64,000 bases of DNA, from positions 6,978,922 through 7,042,921 of the forward strand of contig NC_092678.1 of the NCBI RefSeq assembly GCF_964355755.1, written 5' to 3'. This stretch comes from Antedon mediterranea. Its lineage: Eukaryota; Echinodermata; Crinoidea; Comatulida; Antedonidae. Position 1 is the stretch's first letter. Each line of letters opens with the position of its first letter. The notes beneath the pieces were generated by a model, which searched no databases, was not told the DNA's origin, and saw only the letters and a list, made by a program, of their open reading frames with translations. This document shows positions 22,580 through 35,140 of this stretch, piece after piece. The translations under genes were made by a program, and so were the position numbers.

Positions 22580-22615
<36 letters not shown>

Positions 22616-22725
22616 CGTGGTGAATTTAACGCAGACCATGAAAGCGAAAGGTGCTCGATACAAAATGTAGAGCCAAATATAAATAAATGAAAGACGCTAG
22701 TAAATTACCAACTGAACATTTTATT

Positions 22726-22769
22726 GCACTACAGGCTGTTTCATGAGTATGAACTCAATCTTCAGGTGC
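22726..22769 (-). ncRNA. Hammerhead-ribozyme-like motif in Penelope-like element, copy 2
   Basis: It is identical in sequence and arrangement to the motif at 1022-1065: a GCAC/GTGC stem I, CTGAAGA, stem II, GAAA, a two-pair stem III and the GTA cleavage triplet. Here it lies about 230 bp downstream of the endonuclease frame, the position expected in the terminal repeat of a Penelope-like element. Confidence 0.6.
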
Positions 22770-23001
22770 TTGGCTCTGAATGATAGTCACAAGTGAATAC
22801 AAAAAGCTATAATGAAGTCTTAAGGCAAACTGTTTATGTGAACAATAGTATGCTAAATAGCAAGTACAACACATCTCTATTTCCTGAACAGTCTATTGTT
22901 AACCAAATTCTTATTATCTAAATTACTGATACTTTAGTAGAAACTTTCTCCTATGTCTACATGCACTGACTAATTCGTTCCTATGGTTAAGTGAGCTGGT
23001 T

Positions 23002-24329
23002 TCAGGCTTGCATATAATAATTATAATACTTCTCTTGTAAGCATAGATTACACCGTTTGTTAACATTGGAATATTGTTTACACTTCTTTATTATTCGCCA
23101 TTTAATGTTATACTTTATGTTATCATCTTTTAGCTTCCAGATGTACTGGCTAAGCGTTGTGCTGTTTTTGTATTTAACATTACGGAATGAACTATTGTGT
23201 ACGTTATATCTGCATTTAAATGTGTTTTCGGTTAGTCCGACATATGTTTCAACTTTATCATCATCATTTGTTGTTACTGTAGCCTGATAAACAACACCAC
23301 TGGTTAGGCATTTCCCATCTAATGGGCATTCATTTCGACAGTTGCATTGCTTGATGTTATCACAGGGCATATCATTACGTAATACATTTTTGTTGTGGGC
23401 CGATATTACAGACCCTATATTAGGCATACAACTATAGCTGATTTTAATGGTTTTTCTATTAAATATTTTTCTTAGCTCATGGTTATGTGGAAAACATTCA
23501 TCTACAGTCTTTAAGAACTCGTGCCCTATTTTGGTTTTCACGTTGGCACTGTAAGGCGGGTTGAACCAGATGATATTTCTTTTCCTTGTCTTCTTCACGT
23601 TATTTTGCGCGCTGGTATTGGTCGGGTTGTACTTCAGATTGTGGTCGTATCCACTTTCATACAAGGCTTCTTGGTACGGTTTCTTTGATTCATTGAAAAC
23701 AGTTTCATTCGAAGAAATGTTTGATAATCTTTTGTTTATGCCTTCAGGATGTTCTTAATTATTGATGCTGGATGATTACTTTTGCAATGAACATAGCGTG
23801 GTTTATTGTTTTCCTTTAAATAAGGCTTATGGCTTCCATCGTTGAGATTAAGCGTTACATCTAGGTAGTTTATAATTTTCTTATTCGCTTCGATCGTTAT
23901 CTTTAGATTATGTTCTTTGAATGTGCAGCAGAGATCTTTTTTTATTTTTTCAATAACATGAGGAGTTTCATTAAATGCCGCGAGTCCGTCATCCCTGTAC
24001 AATCCTATGTTATTACCGTACTTGGGTTCCAGTTTGGCTAGCAGAAACAGACCTATTAACTCGCATGTTTCAGCACCGTCGTAGCTACCCATAGTAACAT
24101 CGAATGTGGTGTTCCTTTTGCACCAAGCTGTCTCGTCGTTGAATAGTAGTGTATTCTTGGCTTTGATTACTATTTCCCTTTCTTCCTCTGTAATATCGGT
24201 GAATTTTTTAGCAAAGTTGAGGGCTTCATTGAGAAGGTCCAAAGTTATCGAAGGATAAAATTCTGTTACATCAAAGCATATGAACAGATGATTTTCCTTA
24301 TCCCGGATGCCTTTAAACCATTCTATCAT
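23002..24329 (-). pseudogene. Penelope-like RT/GIY-YIG endonuclease remnant, copy 2
   Basis: Two open stretches remain. The first, 24329-23736, carries the RT palm with [11 protein letters not shown] and YRDD. The second, 23664-23002, carries the linker and the GIY-YIG nuclease with YVGLTENTFKCRYN. They are separated by a frameshift near 23745, where the RT stretch ends NILKA and the continuing frame reads [11 protein letters not shown]. The frameshift is identical in copy 1. The second stretch has lost nothing obvious at its end. Confidence 0.88.
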
Positions 24330-24491
24330 GTCGTTAGTATTCCTCCACTGGTTAAGCTTGGTCTTACGTGCGATATGTTTTTTAACTCTTTCTAGGATGT
24401 GTTTACTTATCTTTCCTATCTCTGATTTTGAGGGGTTAATTAGTCTGCAAGTCGGCTTGTTTACAAAATTTTCTTTATGGTCTTTCAGGGT

Positions 24492-24574
<83 letters not shown>

Positions 24575-24577
<3 letters not shown>

Positions 24578-24769
24578 TATAAACACATCAGGCACAGAAC
24601 ATGAATTCTAAACCGCCCGGTGATATACTGAAATGTAATTATAATTAACTTGAAACAAAGATGAGGAAATCTGTACTGTGAGAATGAGAAAAAGTGTCCC
24701 CAACCGAGATTCGAACCCGGAACCTTCTGCTTTTGATATGCAGATGTCTTAACCATTAGACCACTGGGG
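24575..24769 (-). mobile_element. tRNA-derived SINE (family A), copy in right duplication
   Basis: This is the counterpart of 5171-5361. The tRNA-like head is 24769-24698. The anticodon stem TCTGC/GCAGA is intact here, but the loop is enlarged to nine bases, so it is not a normal tRNA. The tail meets the TA array. Confidence 0.85.
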
Positions 24770-26365
24770 ATGTCATGGTATAGTTCAAAAGTATCAGGGA
24801 CAGGTTGTATAAAATGTTCAACAGATGCAATTATCAATAAGTCTGCTGAAAGATATTAAGAGACGACAATTGAAACGACCACGACTATAGGGCCTATTTT
24901 ATGTTATAGGCCTACCTTAGTTTAGTTTGCAGTTTATGGGCGCATGCTTTGTTTGAGCATGGAGGTACATGTACGTGGAAATAAAAACCAATTGAAGTTG
25001 ACCAACCCTCCCATTCAGGGATGATGAGTTCCGGGATGTCAAGTAGAGAAGCCCTTCATGGTCCCACACTGGCTAAGGGGGAAGCTTGATTATCTAATTG
25101 TATAATAATAATAATTTAAATATTTTGAATAATAACGTAGTTTTTTATTCTCAATTTTATATAAATCAAAAAGTTAAAATTAATAAATTAAACAGTGTAT
25201 AGCATGGTATAAACATGGATATCAAGTAGATCAGCAGTGAAGTCAACTGATACAATGTATTTGTCAATGACAGAAAACAGCTACAATAACACAACATACA
25301 CAATGGTGCTGACATTTATTGACTTTAAAAAGCATCACATGAGATACATAGAATATAAAAACATAACACCTAGATATATCTATAGAATCTAACATAAAAT
25401 ACCTGTATTTGATACCGTGATCAAAGCCTGCGTATAGGCTTAATAATAATTGAAAATATAGGCCTACCCTTATGTTATATTAGAAATGTGAATTAACGGG
25501 TTTTCTAAAAGCAAATAAATAAATAAAAAGCGTAATGTTGACAGAGGGGTATAAAAGGCATTCAAAATGCGTACTTACTGTTTTGAAGGAAACTTATAAC
25601 TTAAAACAAAATAAATACTCTGACAACGGTACGGTATTGAAATATTGTGCTGTGTTGAATCACAAAAATCACAACAAAATAAAGACAAAAGTAAGTCATG
25701 GAAGAGTGAAAAGTCATCGGAGCTAATACGATCCAGACAATTCTTATCGAACTCTCGTCATGCAAAAACACAAAGAGGGATTTAATGGCAGTATTATGCA
25801 ATGCACGTTACGGGTTTAGCTTTGCACTTGGCTTTTCTGAGCTGACACCGTAATAGAGGTCACCGGGTCAGATTTACCTGAAAGAACTTTAAACATGAAT
25901 ACACCTCATATTAATTCCTTTCAATTATTTTATTGATAAAGTCAATAGGTCAAAGGTCATTCAACCACTGAACTATCTGTGGGAGTGCACCCAGCTTTAT
26001 TATTTTTTATCTTTCTGGTTTTACGTTTTATTTCTATATTATTTGTACTTCATGGTACTTGAGAGGCCTTAATAAGTTAAAGGTCAAATGTCAAATGACA
26101 GGGTTCATGTTAACATTGAACATGATTGTCTTTTCGTTTGTGTAGAGAAATAGTAGAAAAAAAGATAGTAGAGACTACCAATTATACAATTCTTAATTTC
26201 AGTTGGACGAATATTTTCATACAGCTTAAATAAAACTGTTTAAATATTTCAAATTTTTATTTTTTATATAAATGCATTTAATAGTGACAATTATGAACAT
26301 TTCAAATTGCACTCGTGAAATACACGCGCATATGTTACTTTTCGTTTTTGTTCAAAATTTTTTCG
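24770..26365. other. Intergenic DNA, right-duplication counterpart of 5362-6950
   Basis: No gene is seen. It differs from the left copy mainly by point changes and by one insertion that makes TAGGCCTA at 25459-25466. Confidence 0.75.
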
Positions 26366-26452
26366 TCAAAGCACGCACTTATTCGTAACCATTCTAAAGT
26401 ACCCATCCTTATTCATCTGTACAAGTTTCTTATATTCACTCGGCATATTATG
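26366..26452 (-). pseudogene. Fragment of sialyltransferase last exon
   Basis: This is the right-duplication counterpart of 6951-7037: [10 protein letters not shown] through VTNKCVL and the stop. Confidence 0.8.
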
Positions 26453-27251
26453 TGTTATGTGTGCATATTACACCAAACTCTCACCCACAACTTTGTAGTG
26501 TGCAGTCTATTTACACTTAGAACTAATAACAACAATTAAAAATAATTATATATATATATATATATATTTTCCTGGGAAATTTTATGTAGGGGAATTTTAC
26601 AGTAGGCGGAGGTTTGTACTCTCGGAGTACCCTCTAGTTTAAAATGTATTTCTGTTTTGCGTGATTTGAACAATTTAGTCAATTTGAAATGGTGAGGATT
26701 TTTTTTTTGTCAGCCACCCCTATTAAGGAGGAACCTCTATTGTATTAAGAAGACACATGTTGTCTCGAAGGTGTCCCATTAAAAGGGGTCAAGGGTAGGC
26801 CTACTATAAGTATTCAACTTTCTATCAAAAGGTTTATATTACCGTAGGCTTAAATGTGCCTTAGGCCTACATTGTGTATTTACGAAATGTGTTCTAAGCT
26901 CAAACTAGTGTTTATTTACTAGGCATTATCCATTTTCAGTATTGACTGAGAATTTAAGAATATTGATATACCAAATTTTAATACTACGCCACTTTCGATT
27001 TTCGTAAATTTCTAACCGATTCGAGCCAAAGCTGTCAGTAGATACAGTCTAACCTACTATCGCAAGTCAGATACGTGTCTAGCTGTAATATATACTTCGA
27101 GTAAAGTATTTCATTGACAACGAGTGGGTCACACTTCCTAAATTACTTCTTAAAATGTTGATCTTTTTACACACAAAAACTCAAGTGCAATCAAGACAGC
27201 CGAAAAGAGAAAAGTAATGTAAGTTTTTTAAACTAAAAAGTGCTGGATAAT
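26453..27251. other. Intergenic DNA, no gene seen
   Basis: This is the counterpart of 7038-7836, with a short TA run (26546-26566) and two TAGGCCTA octamers. Confidence 0.7.
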
Positions 27252-27352
27252 TCAGCTTCGAAGATTGCATTTATTTGTAACCATTCTAAAGTACCCATCT
27301 TTATCTGTACAAGTTTCTTATATTAATCCGGTATATTATAAATTGTTTTAAA
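27252..27352 (-). pseudogene. Tandem partial copy of sialyltransferase last exon
   Basis: This is the counterpart of 7837-7937. It repeats the end of the intact exon at 27427-27691, one unit downstream of it. Confidence 0.75.
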
Positions 27353-27426
27353 CCCAAAGTGCAATCAAGAAAGCCGAAGGGAGAAAAGTAATGTACAGTT
27401 TTTAAAACTAAAATGTGCTGGATAAT

Positions 27427-30400
27427 TCAGCTTCGAAGATTGCATTTATTTGTAACCATCCTAAAGTACCCATCTTCATTCATCTGTACAAGTTTATTAT
27501 ATTCATCCGGTATATTATGAATTGTTTTAAACCCAAATTTAATTTCCGATGCATAGTGATATGAAAGGTTTCTTCCATCAGGTGCAATGCTGAAAGGATA
27601 AAATCCATACAGTGATATCATATCGCAATACGGTAAAGCTGCAGTGTACAAAAACAGTCCAGATGAAGGGCCATTGGTCAAGTTGAAAAACCTGCAGAAA
27701 AATACAATATTACTGTACTTTATAAATAATGTATGCCTAAATTTGGAATATTGTAATGAATTACTTAATAGTACATTTACTCCGCATATACAGAAAATGT
27801 AAAGAGAAAAATATCTTACCTTTGTATCGGGTTTGACAGGTATTTGAATGGATAAGCTAGTGATATATTCACCAAATTGTGTCTTGCAAAAAAATTTAGC
27901 ACCTCAAAATGCTCAAAAGGTGTAACGTCACGTACTTTAGAAAACCAAAGTATGGCATTTTTTAACTCTTTTAATCTTTGCAAACCATACGAAGAATTAC
28001 AGACGCCATTATATTTTCTCATGCAGGCCCGAAATTCTCTTCTTGCTGCGTTATTTACAGACATTATGCTCGTTTTGTTTCCAACATCATTTACAAATTC
28101 TTTTATAGGAGCCATGTTTGATCTCATCACAAAGTCATGAGCGTCGATTTCAGATCCACATCCACTGCTTCGAAGAATTCCGCCATTGCCGACTACTGCG
28201 CATGTGCGATGCCAAGAAAGTTTCTCTACTGCTCTGCCCTCAATATACTTGCCGTAATGTCTAACCTTTACCATCTGTTTCAAACTCGTATATTTAATTT
28301 GTTGATGAAGAGGTATTAAAATATTTGATGCAAAAATTTTAGCTTTGTCCCTATGACAAAAAAGATCGAAAAATGATGTTTGTTACAAGCATAAATTATT
28401 TATATTCAAATGTTTCAATTGTTCAGATTGCAATCAATTAATTGTGATAGGATATGACACAATACTTAAAATACATCATTTAAAAGGTTTAAACAGATAA
28501 AAAGTTAAACAAATACAGTTTTTTAAATCAATGTATTGTTGAGACAGTTGGATATAACAATACAGACATCGAAATCAATAACAAGTTTGATAAACAAGTA
28601 AGTTTAAAATATTATATAATAGTGTGTACCAAAGTTGGTGAAGAATGTCCTTGCTTTTTCCGTCTTAACTTCTGGTAAAGCAAAAGCAATCATCGATAGT
28701 GTCATCATCATCATCATTGTCGTCATTATTATTATTGATCAATATGATAATGGCCTGATGTGTGTAGACTTAATTCAAGTAAAAATGTTTTAGTGTCAAC
28801 GATTATATTATATAAGTCAATTATGCTCTCCAGGTAAAATCTTATCCTGAGATGAGTAGTTCATAGTAGTCACTACAGTTTTTTTTAAATACATTTTACT
28901 TTCTATGGACCTGAGAGATTCCAAAATAAAAGATTGAATGAATGAATGAATTATTAATATTACGAATTTAAAGAGAAATAAATGTATCCTTATTACTTTA
29001 CTAATTTTAAAATTCTTATTGCTCGTTGGTAACCAAATAAATATTATTATTATTATTGGTTTTTTTAAATTTACTTGCAATACTTTAGTAACTTTAATGT
29101 CCTCATAAAACCTAATATTTGCGCGCACACACACATACACACAAAACCTGTTCACCATGGCTGATATCAATCTTAAATCCAATTATCTTTCTACATATAT
29201 AAATTAAATGACAGGATAAGCAATGTGTTTTTTATTTTAATGTACAATGATTAATGGAGAAATAAATGTACCGGTACGTATTTTGCTATATCAGATATAC
29301 AAACCTAAACAAACTAAATAACACATTTTTGTCATTGAATTCAAGTAAGTACAGGCCTATTTAGATAAACTTATTATTATTCAAAGTAATCTTAAGTGGG
29401 ATCTTAATACTGTGGATATCGTTTCTTCGTGAGGTAATTTTCCGATTGATCGTAATCAAAACGATCCTGGGTGTGGTCTACTAGCTTTTCTGCTCCCAAC
29501 CAGTAGGCCTACATCCATTCATAGAAGCCTTAATGAAGTAAGCCTACCTGGTGGTGACCATAGAATGGTCCCGAGATAACGACTATACTTCGGCTTTAGT
29601 TGATAGAAGATTGAAAAAATTGTTAGAGATAGAGTATACGATGTTTGATTATGTATAGATGTGTGATTTGTTCTGTTATTCAAATGATGTTCTGCATAAG
29701 GAAACGAAAATCAATTAATTAAGTTATCGTAGATTGTATATTATGCGATAAATATTATGTTTGTTTTCGTTATGTATTCTTAACACTGCCAGAGGTTTTT
29801 TCAGTTAGAAACTGCCACCGCCAGCGTTTTTAGCTCAATTGCCCGATGTTTTTATTAAAGCTGATTGAAACTATGTGATCTAATTTATATGTAATTTAGA
29901 CTAAAATAATCATAAAGATTTTAGCTTTATTTGCCCTTACGTAAATTTATATATAGATGCTCTTTCAATTATTGGTATTCCCTCACTTGAGGAAAGAAGG
30001 GATCTACCTACACTTGCTTTTGGCAATAGTTTGCTGAAATATGATGAATTCAGAGATATGCTCTCCCCGTATTACAAACCCTCGAGTTTAAAGACTGAGA
30101 GATATAGAAAGTTCAGATTTTAATTAAGCATCATACTGTATTTGATAAATATAAAAATAAATAAATAAACTTACCGTAAGTCGAATAACTTGGCTAAATC
30201 AATGGTTTTATTAAATTCAGTTTCAAGTAATTCCTTCATGGTTCTCCTCGGCGGCTCACCAGTTACAAACGACCTGTGAATACAAACTTGATAACATAAT
30301 ATTGACTAAAGCAATCTAGTAGGCACGTTTCCAATTAAAGTACAAATGCATTCGATTCTATAAAGGTAACTTACTCACTATTAACATTATCTGCCCCTAG

Positions 30401-31535
30401 ACCAGTGTAGTAGATATAGGACAATCACTTATAAGGTCCCAACTTGGAAAAATGAAGTATTGGGAGACTATATGAAAGCATGACCAAGCAAAAAGTGTGT
30501 GGTATATTTAAACAAGAAATATTTCTTACAAAAACGCTGCTAGCTTATTGAAAAATATTTTTTATTTCAAATGTTTTTGAATGTGTCATTTTATTGTCAC
30601 ATAGGCCGAATAGTTATTTTAGATGAAAAAATGTAATTTAAAGCAACAAATACTTAAATTGTCTGTCAGACAATGGTTTTTGGGTTTCTGTTATATGTGA
30701 ATAAATATTATTTTTTGTTACAGAAGTGAATAATCAATTTCTGTCACTAGTTAATTTTATTGCTAAGGTCAAGTCTGGGGGTCGCTTCATCCCCATAGAT
30801 ATTTCAAGTGGGAAGTATCCTATTACAAACACAAACTTTAATGGACTGTTTCGATAATAATTCAATGAATATCTGACAGTGAATTACAGTCAAAAGTCAG
30901 TATTACAGTCAAATGGGACTCACAAATACCAGAAATGCTTTGGGATTTGTAATTTTAGCATGACATGTCCTAATAGACTCTTTTCCCAGACGTTTTTTGG
31001 GTCTAGCAGCTGGAAATCTATAAATTATAGTGGAGTTTCCATTTTCGCAAAATTGTAGCGGGCTAGAGCAGCAGCGTGAAAAAATTCAATCAAGCATAAT
31101 TTTATAAATACACAACGATACAAACAATGGGTACTATACACAGGCCTAGATGGCAGGTACCATAAGAGTGGAATATGCCGCGTGTGTGCATTGTGTTGGC
31201 GATGTAATTTTTGACCTACTGTAGTGCCAGGGTTGTATGTAACTCACAACACTTTACTTCATTCCCTAAGTCTCAAATGAGACAAGCACAATAAAATAGT
31301 TTATCCAGCCATAATCGAGTTAATCGCTGTTGGATGCGTAAGAAATAAACAAAATTACAATGAGCTCATAATTAAAAAGATCTTTATTAATCAGATTTGT
31401 TTTTACTAACCTTGAGAAATACGTTCTGTCTATGTATTTACGTTTTTTGGATAAATGTAATAGGGTGAATGTAGTTGCCAATATGGAAAAACTTGTTAGA
31501 AACGTTAACAAGGTGATCGTCCGTTGTCTAAACAT
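27427..31535 (-). CDS. Alpha-2,8-sialyltransferase-like (ST8Sia family), 339 aa
   Basis: Exons 31535-31411, 30273-30175, 28350-27820 and 27691-27427 give 1020 nt (339 codons plus stop) with all junctions in phase 2. It is the duplication partner of the 8.0-13.6 kb gene but has one stem exon. The signal anchor is [20 protein letters not shown]. Motif L reads [19 protein letters not shown] and [12 protein letters not shown]; motif [16 protein letters not shown]; motif VS HNIPDE; and the C-terminal NKC is kept. Most differences from its partner lie in the segment just before motif L (for example the SWH for SRH change and a one-codon length difference), while motif cores are unchanged. This suggests continuing constraint on the catalytic part. 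Intron 3 is only 128 bp. Confidence 0.89.
28351..30174. other. Intron 2 of the 27.4-31.5 kb gene
   Basis: AT-rich, with a CATCATCAT patch (about 28710), an ATT run, a CACACA run (about 29130) and a single copy of the GAGGTAATTTTCCGATTGAT block (29430-29760). A private TAGGCCTA insertion is at 29504-29511. No additional exon is seen. Confidence 0.75.
30274..31410. other. Intron 1 of the 27.4-31.5 kb gene
   Basis: Counterpart of 12357-13507, including the old SINE-B body at about 31225-31345. No exon was recognised. Confidence 0.7.
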
Positions 31536-31835
31536 ATCGAAGTTATCAGACTTCTATAAAATTAGATAAATAACATATTCTTATATAATTTATTGTAGAA
31601 AACATAGTAATGATTACTGACATTTTTATCCTAGGTACAAAACCCGATAAAAATACATACCAAAAAAAAAACCAATACTAAACTATGTAAGAAGGTTAAA
31701 AACAGTAAAAACTGAACTATATACTATGATTAAGTTAAGATTTTAATATACAGAACACTATCGTTTAAATTGCTCAATAAATAGCATAATTGCACATAGA
31801 AAGAATTTGCCATTAATTGTACATTGTAGTTTTTA

Positions 31836-32609
31836 GTCGCGTGGACGCGACTCTATAGTTCACTATGTCGGTCGGTCGGTCTGTCTGTCGGTCTGTCTGT
31901 CGGTCCGGTATTACTATGCGTTTTATCGCTTTTCTGTACTTTTTGAACTGTTTTGATGTCAACATGTGGGCATTTACGTGAAATTGTGCACCTCCTATTG
32001 TGAATGACGTTAGAGCTGCGCAACGTGATTTACGCACGATTTAACGATTTTCTCGTATTTAACATAGGTCAAAAACCAAATAACATTTTAAATTGAAACT
32101 TTGCAAAATTTTAATTTATATCCGGTGCTAACTTTCTGTTGAAAAAAAAAAGTGGGCTTTACACAAAGTTACGCGCGCACGCGCATTAAAAATTTTAAAA
32201 TGCACAAAATTAATTTTTAATCAACTTTCTACGCGTTTCTTGTCATTTTGAGCATGTCAAAAATTCCCATACGCGCTAATTTTTACGCGCGCGGTGCGCA
32301 CGTAGCGTTAAATACATACTTTTTTCGCGTGATTTATGTTTTTGCAGCCTTTTCTAATAATTTTACCAACTTTTAAACAATTTCGACTTAAAATTACGTC
32401 ATACGAGCACGTCGAATTGGATAATTTGCGCACGTTTTTGATGAAAAAGTTCAAAAATTCGTCAAAATTATGCCTTTTTAGTCGCGTGGACATGACTCTA
32501 TAGTTCACTATGTCGGTTGGTCTGTCTGTCGGTCTGTCTGTCGGTCTGTCTGTTGGCGGTCCGGTATCACTATGCATTGTAGCACGCGACTTAATGGCTG
32601 TTGGCCTTG
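31836..32609 (+). mobile_element. GTCGCGT-hairpin element with terminal direct repeats, 774 bp
   Basis: The left terminus (GTCGCGTGGACGCGAC, then TATAGTTCACTATGTCGG and a GTCGGTCTGTCT array up to CCGGTATTACTATG) is repeated directly as a 129-bp right terminus (32481-32609), which ends GCACGCGACTTAATGGC...GGCCTTG. The interior is CpG-rich. TTA precedes the left end (31833-31835) and TTT follows the right end. It inserted in the upstream flank of the 339-aa gene after the segmental duplication, because the left copy (about 14110-14150) lacks it. Confidence 0.8.
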
Positions 32610-33309
32610 TTTCTCTATATAGTCTTATCGCAGATCTCATGAATAGACTGCTACCTTCATAGCCATTTTATTATTCTCTGTAATTTATTTAAATTAGATA
32701 AGCTATTTAACCCCACGATGCAGCAAAAACGGAATATGGACTGTATCATTGCCTGGTGAAAAAGTAAAGATGCACTGTCTCTTTTTTACCAGGCAATGAT
32801 ACATTTAATGGTATGGATCCGATGATAAATACAATGTGGAACGCGTGAAAGATATAATATCATGATCTTCCGAAAGCATTTAACGAAGGGAAGAAACTGT
32901 ATTTCGAAGAGATGAATTTCGAAGAGGTGAACATATTAATGATGTTCTTGAGAAAGAACAATCTAGATTCTAGGGCATTTGATAAGGTACTTCAAACTGT
33001 TTAAGTTGGTAGCTGGAAAAAGATGAAGAAGACTGTTAAACAAACCTAGAAAACCAAACATCAGAGTGGGTTATGAAAAATTCTTACAATGAACCAATGG
33101 GGTAAGGCAGGATTAGTTACGTGTTTCTGTTTTTTTTTTGTATTTATATTGATCCACCTGGAATATCTAGTACTTAGGAACACAAATGAGACAGGAGGAA
33201 CATATGGAAGCTACAAAAGTAGACCATACAATCCTTCAATTTTTAACCTTTAGACGTAATGCCTTAATGTTTAACTTGAAATGTCAATTTTAAAACTCAT
33301 GGTCAAGCC
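32610..33309. other. Intergenic DNA with a fold-back, no gene seen
   Basis: A 23-bp near-perfect inverted repeat (TGTATCATTGCCTGG and its complement) at 32742-32812 encloses a loop of about 26 bp. The rest (32813-33309) is AG-rich and unrecognised. The segmental duplication ends at about 32735. Confidence 0.6.
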
Positions 33310-33460
33310 ATTTTGGCCCTGATCTTAACAAATCTTGACAACTATGTTTTTGCTCCGTCTGCTCTTGCACCTCTTAGATTTAGCGACCATCGTTCCGTGT
33401 TGTGGAAGCTTATGCTCAGAGTGCTAAAAAATGATGTAAGGAAGATTAAAGTCCGCCTGT
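33310..33460 (+). mobile_element. LINE endonuclease fragment
   Basis: A short open stretch reads ILTNLDNYVFAPSALAPLRF followed by SDHRSVLWK, matching the end of an APE-type endonuclease of non-LTR retrotransposons, where the SDH motif is the catalytic His region. It is truncated on both sides. Confidence 0.6.
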
Positions 33461-33513
33461 TATATCCGAATAGAATTTTTCGGACTAATTATATTTAAAA
33501 GTCGTATTCAATA

Positions 33514-34020
33514 GAGAGGTTTCGCAATATTACGAATACGATAACGAAAACGGATACGTCACGCACACGTATTCGTTTTCGTAAGCCATAAAAAAAATCA
33601 GTTTCGCATGGCAACGAAATATTGAGGCGCGTCCAGAATATGACTGCGGTAAATTTGAGCGAAGCGCAGGTACGTGTTGCTTGGTGCTTGGCTGCCTAGG
33701 CCTAGCGTAACATCAAAGCGAATGAGAACTTTAAAAACTGCTATTTATCAAAATTGACCTGGCATTTTAGTAAATTACTTTAGTAAACTACTTTCAATAA
33801 AAGTATAATTATATTATAATCATGAATCATTCCTGATTCAAATGCAAAATGTGCAAAATAGATCAAAAACTATACTCGTTTTGTAGTCACGAATATGACT
33901 TGTGATATTCGTCAACACGAATACGCTTTACGAATATGAAATGGGGATCAGCTCAAAAGTTTCACAAATGTATGACGTATCCGTTTTCGTTATCGTACTC
34001 GTAAGGTTGTGAAACCTCCC
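33514..34020. mobile_element. MITE with about 50-bp TIRs and TA target site
   Basis: The left end GAGAGGTTTCGCAATATTAC and the complement of the right end GGGAGGTTTCACAACCTTAC pair over about 50 bp, including a shared GATAACGAAAACGGATACGT core. TA flanks both sides (33512-33513 and 34021-34022), consistent with the Tc1/mariner group. No ORF is present. Confidence 0.8.
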
Positions 34021-34420
34021 TATTGTTGCAAAAACAAAAATATTTTAACACAATTATATACCATAGTAGTCACAATTAGTATTAAAAGGATAGGACACTT
34101 TTTAAGTCTCAACGGCTAGTCGTTGATGGTTATTGAGATAATCAAAATGTATTGCCAATAGTCAAAACAGGCATTTCCGGTCATTTTTTTGTTTAACTTT
34201 TCCATTTAGGCCTAAGTGAATATAAATATGGCTCTTCTGAGTATTTTGACACCAAATTGTTTACTTACACCAACTGGTTGTCAAAATATTGTTACGATTG
34301 CAGCCATTTTGAAAAATTGCCCGATCGGGTTGAAGCAGACTGCGGAAACCCGGTCACTTTTATTATGTTGTTCCAGACAAAAATTCAGCTTTAGCATATT
34401 TATTTCTACCTTAAATCCCT
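34021..34420. other. Intergenic DNA, no gene seen
   Basis: AT-rich, with one TAGGCCTA near 34207. A short open frame at 34216-34431 has no recognisable motif. Confidence 0.5.
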
Positions 34421-35140
34421 TTTTTGTCTAATACTCCTGGACTAATAGGACCTCTCTTTACTTCTTGTATAATTCTTTATTTCTCTCCAGACTTGCCTAT
34501 TGTTGCTCTGTCTGGGCCTCTAAACCTACTTCTACCATTAAACTTTAAAAAGCCAAAACAAAGCTATTCGTATCCTTCCTCCTACTACTCATTTAACTTC
34601 TTTTCACTTCACCATTGCTAACACCCTTCCTTTTCATAACAGATATCGATATCAACTTGGCTGTCTTACTTTTAAACCTCTCCATAATCTTGCTCCTCTC
34701 TCAATTACTTGCAAAGATTACATCTAATGGGCGCGCCATGGCCACATAGCAGATCACTAACGGTGAACTCCTTATCCCCAGACCTTAATTGGAACTTTTC
34801 AAATAGTCTTTTAGCTTCAATACTGCTCTAACTTTTTTTAATTATTCTCCTTTAGATATCCGACTTGCTTCATCTTACCCTTCTTTCAAATTGTTGCTCA
34901 AGAACCATCTTCTTGTTTAGTTGCTTCCTTTTTCCTATCTTTTCTTCTGAGATAGACAATTTAATTTAACTTATCTAATTTTTTATTCTTTTTTTTGTGC
35001 TTATTTTTTTAAAATCTTTATAAATTATATTTATTTTAATTAAATTGTTATTGTTGCATGTTTATGTCTCATTTTGTATTTTTATGAGGGTCCCTAATGA
35101 TAAGCTTCGGCTGGATGAATCACCCTAGTAAAATATTATA
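34421..35140 (+). mobile_element. LINE 3' half: reverse-transcriptase C-terminus and 3' UTR
   Basis: With frameshifts and stops, the plus strand still reads the non-LTR RT thumb pattern (SRLAYCCSVWASKPTSTIKL) and the late DIRLASSYPSFKLLLKNHLL block, followed by a T-rich 3' UTR ending CACCCTAGTAAAATATT. The same 3' end is found at 1715-2045. It may belong to the same insertion as the endonuclease piece at 33310, with a MITE in between, but the middle is missing. Confidence 0.65.

Larger units (their letters stand above)
22579..24580 (-). mobile_element. Penelope-like retroelement, 5'-truncated, copy 2
   Basis: It is bounded by TA arrays at about 22579-22612 and 24496-24580. This copy lacks the inserted transposon and the 16-nt deletion seen in copy 1. 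From 5' to 3' on the minus strand it keeps the [16 protein letters not shown] block (about 24440), RT motif A ([14 protein letters not shown]), YRDDGLAAF, the linker, the CNCRNECPLDGKC Cys cluster and the GIY-YIG endonuclease. The 5' half of the RT and anything before it are absent. Confidence 0.88.
21684..32735. repeat. Segmental duplication, right copy
   Basis: This is the partner of positions 1-14260. It retains the empty site for the 2.26-kb transposon (CTAT once, at 22951-22954), has a single stem exon and lacks the 13.9-kb SINE. Private features of this copy are two 6-bp insertions that turn TA into TAGGCCTA (25459-25466 and 29504-29511) and the 774-bp repeat at 31836-32609. Confidence 0.9.
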
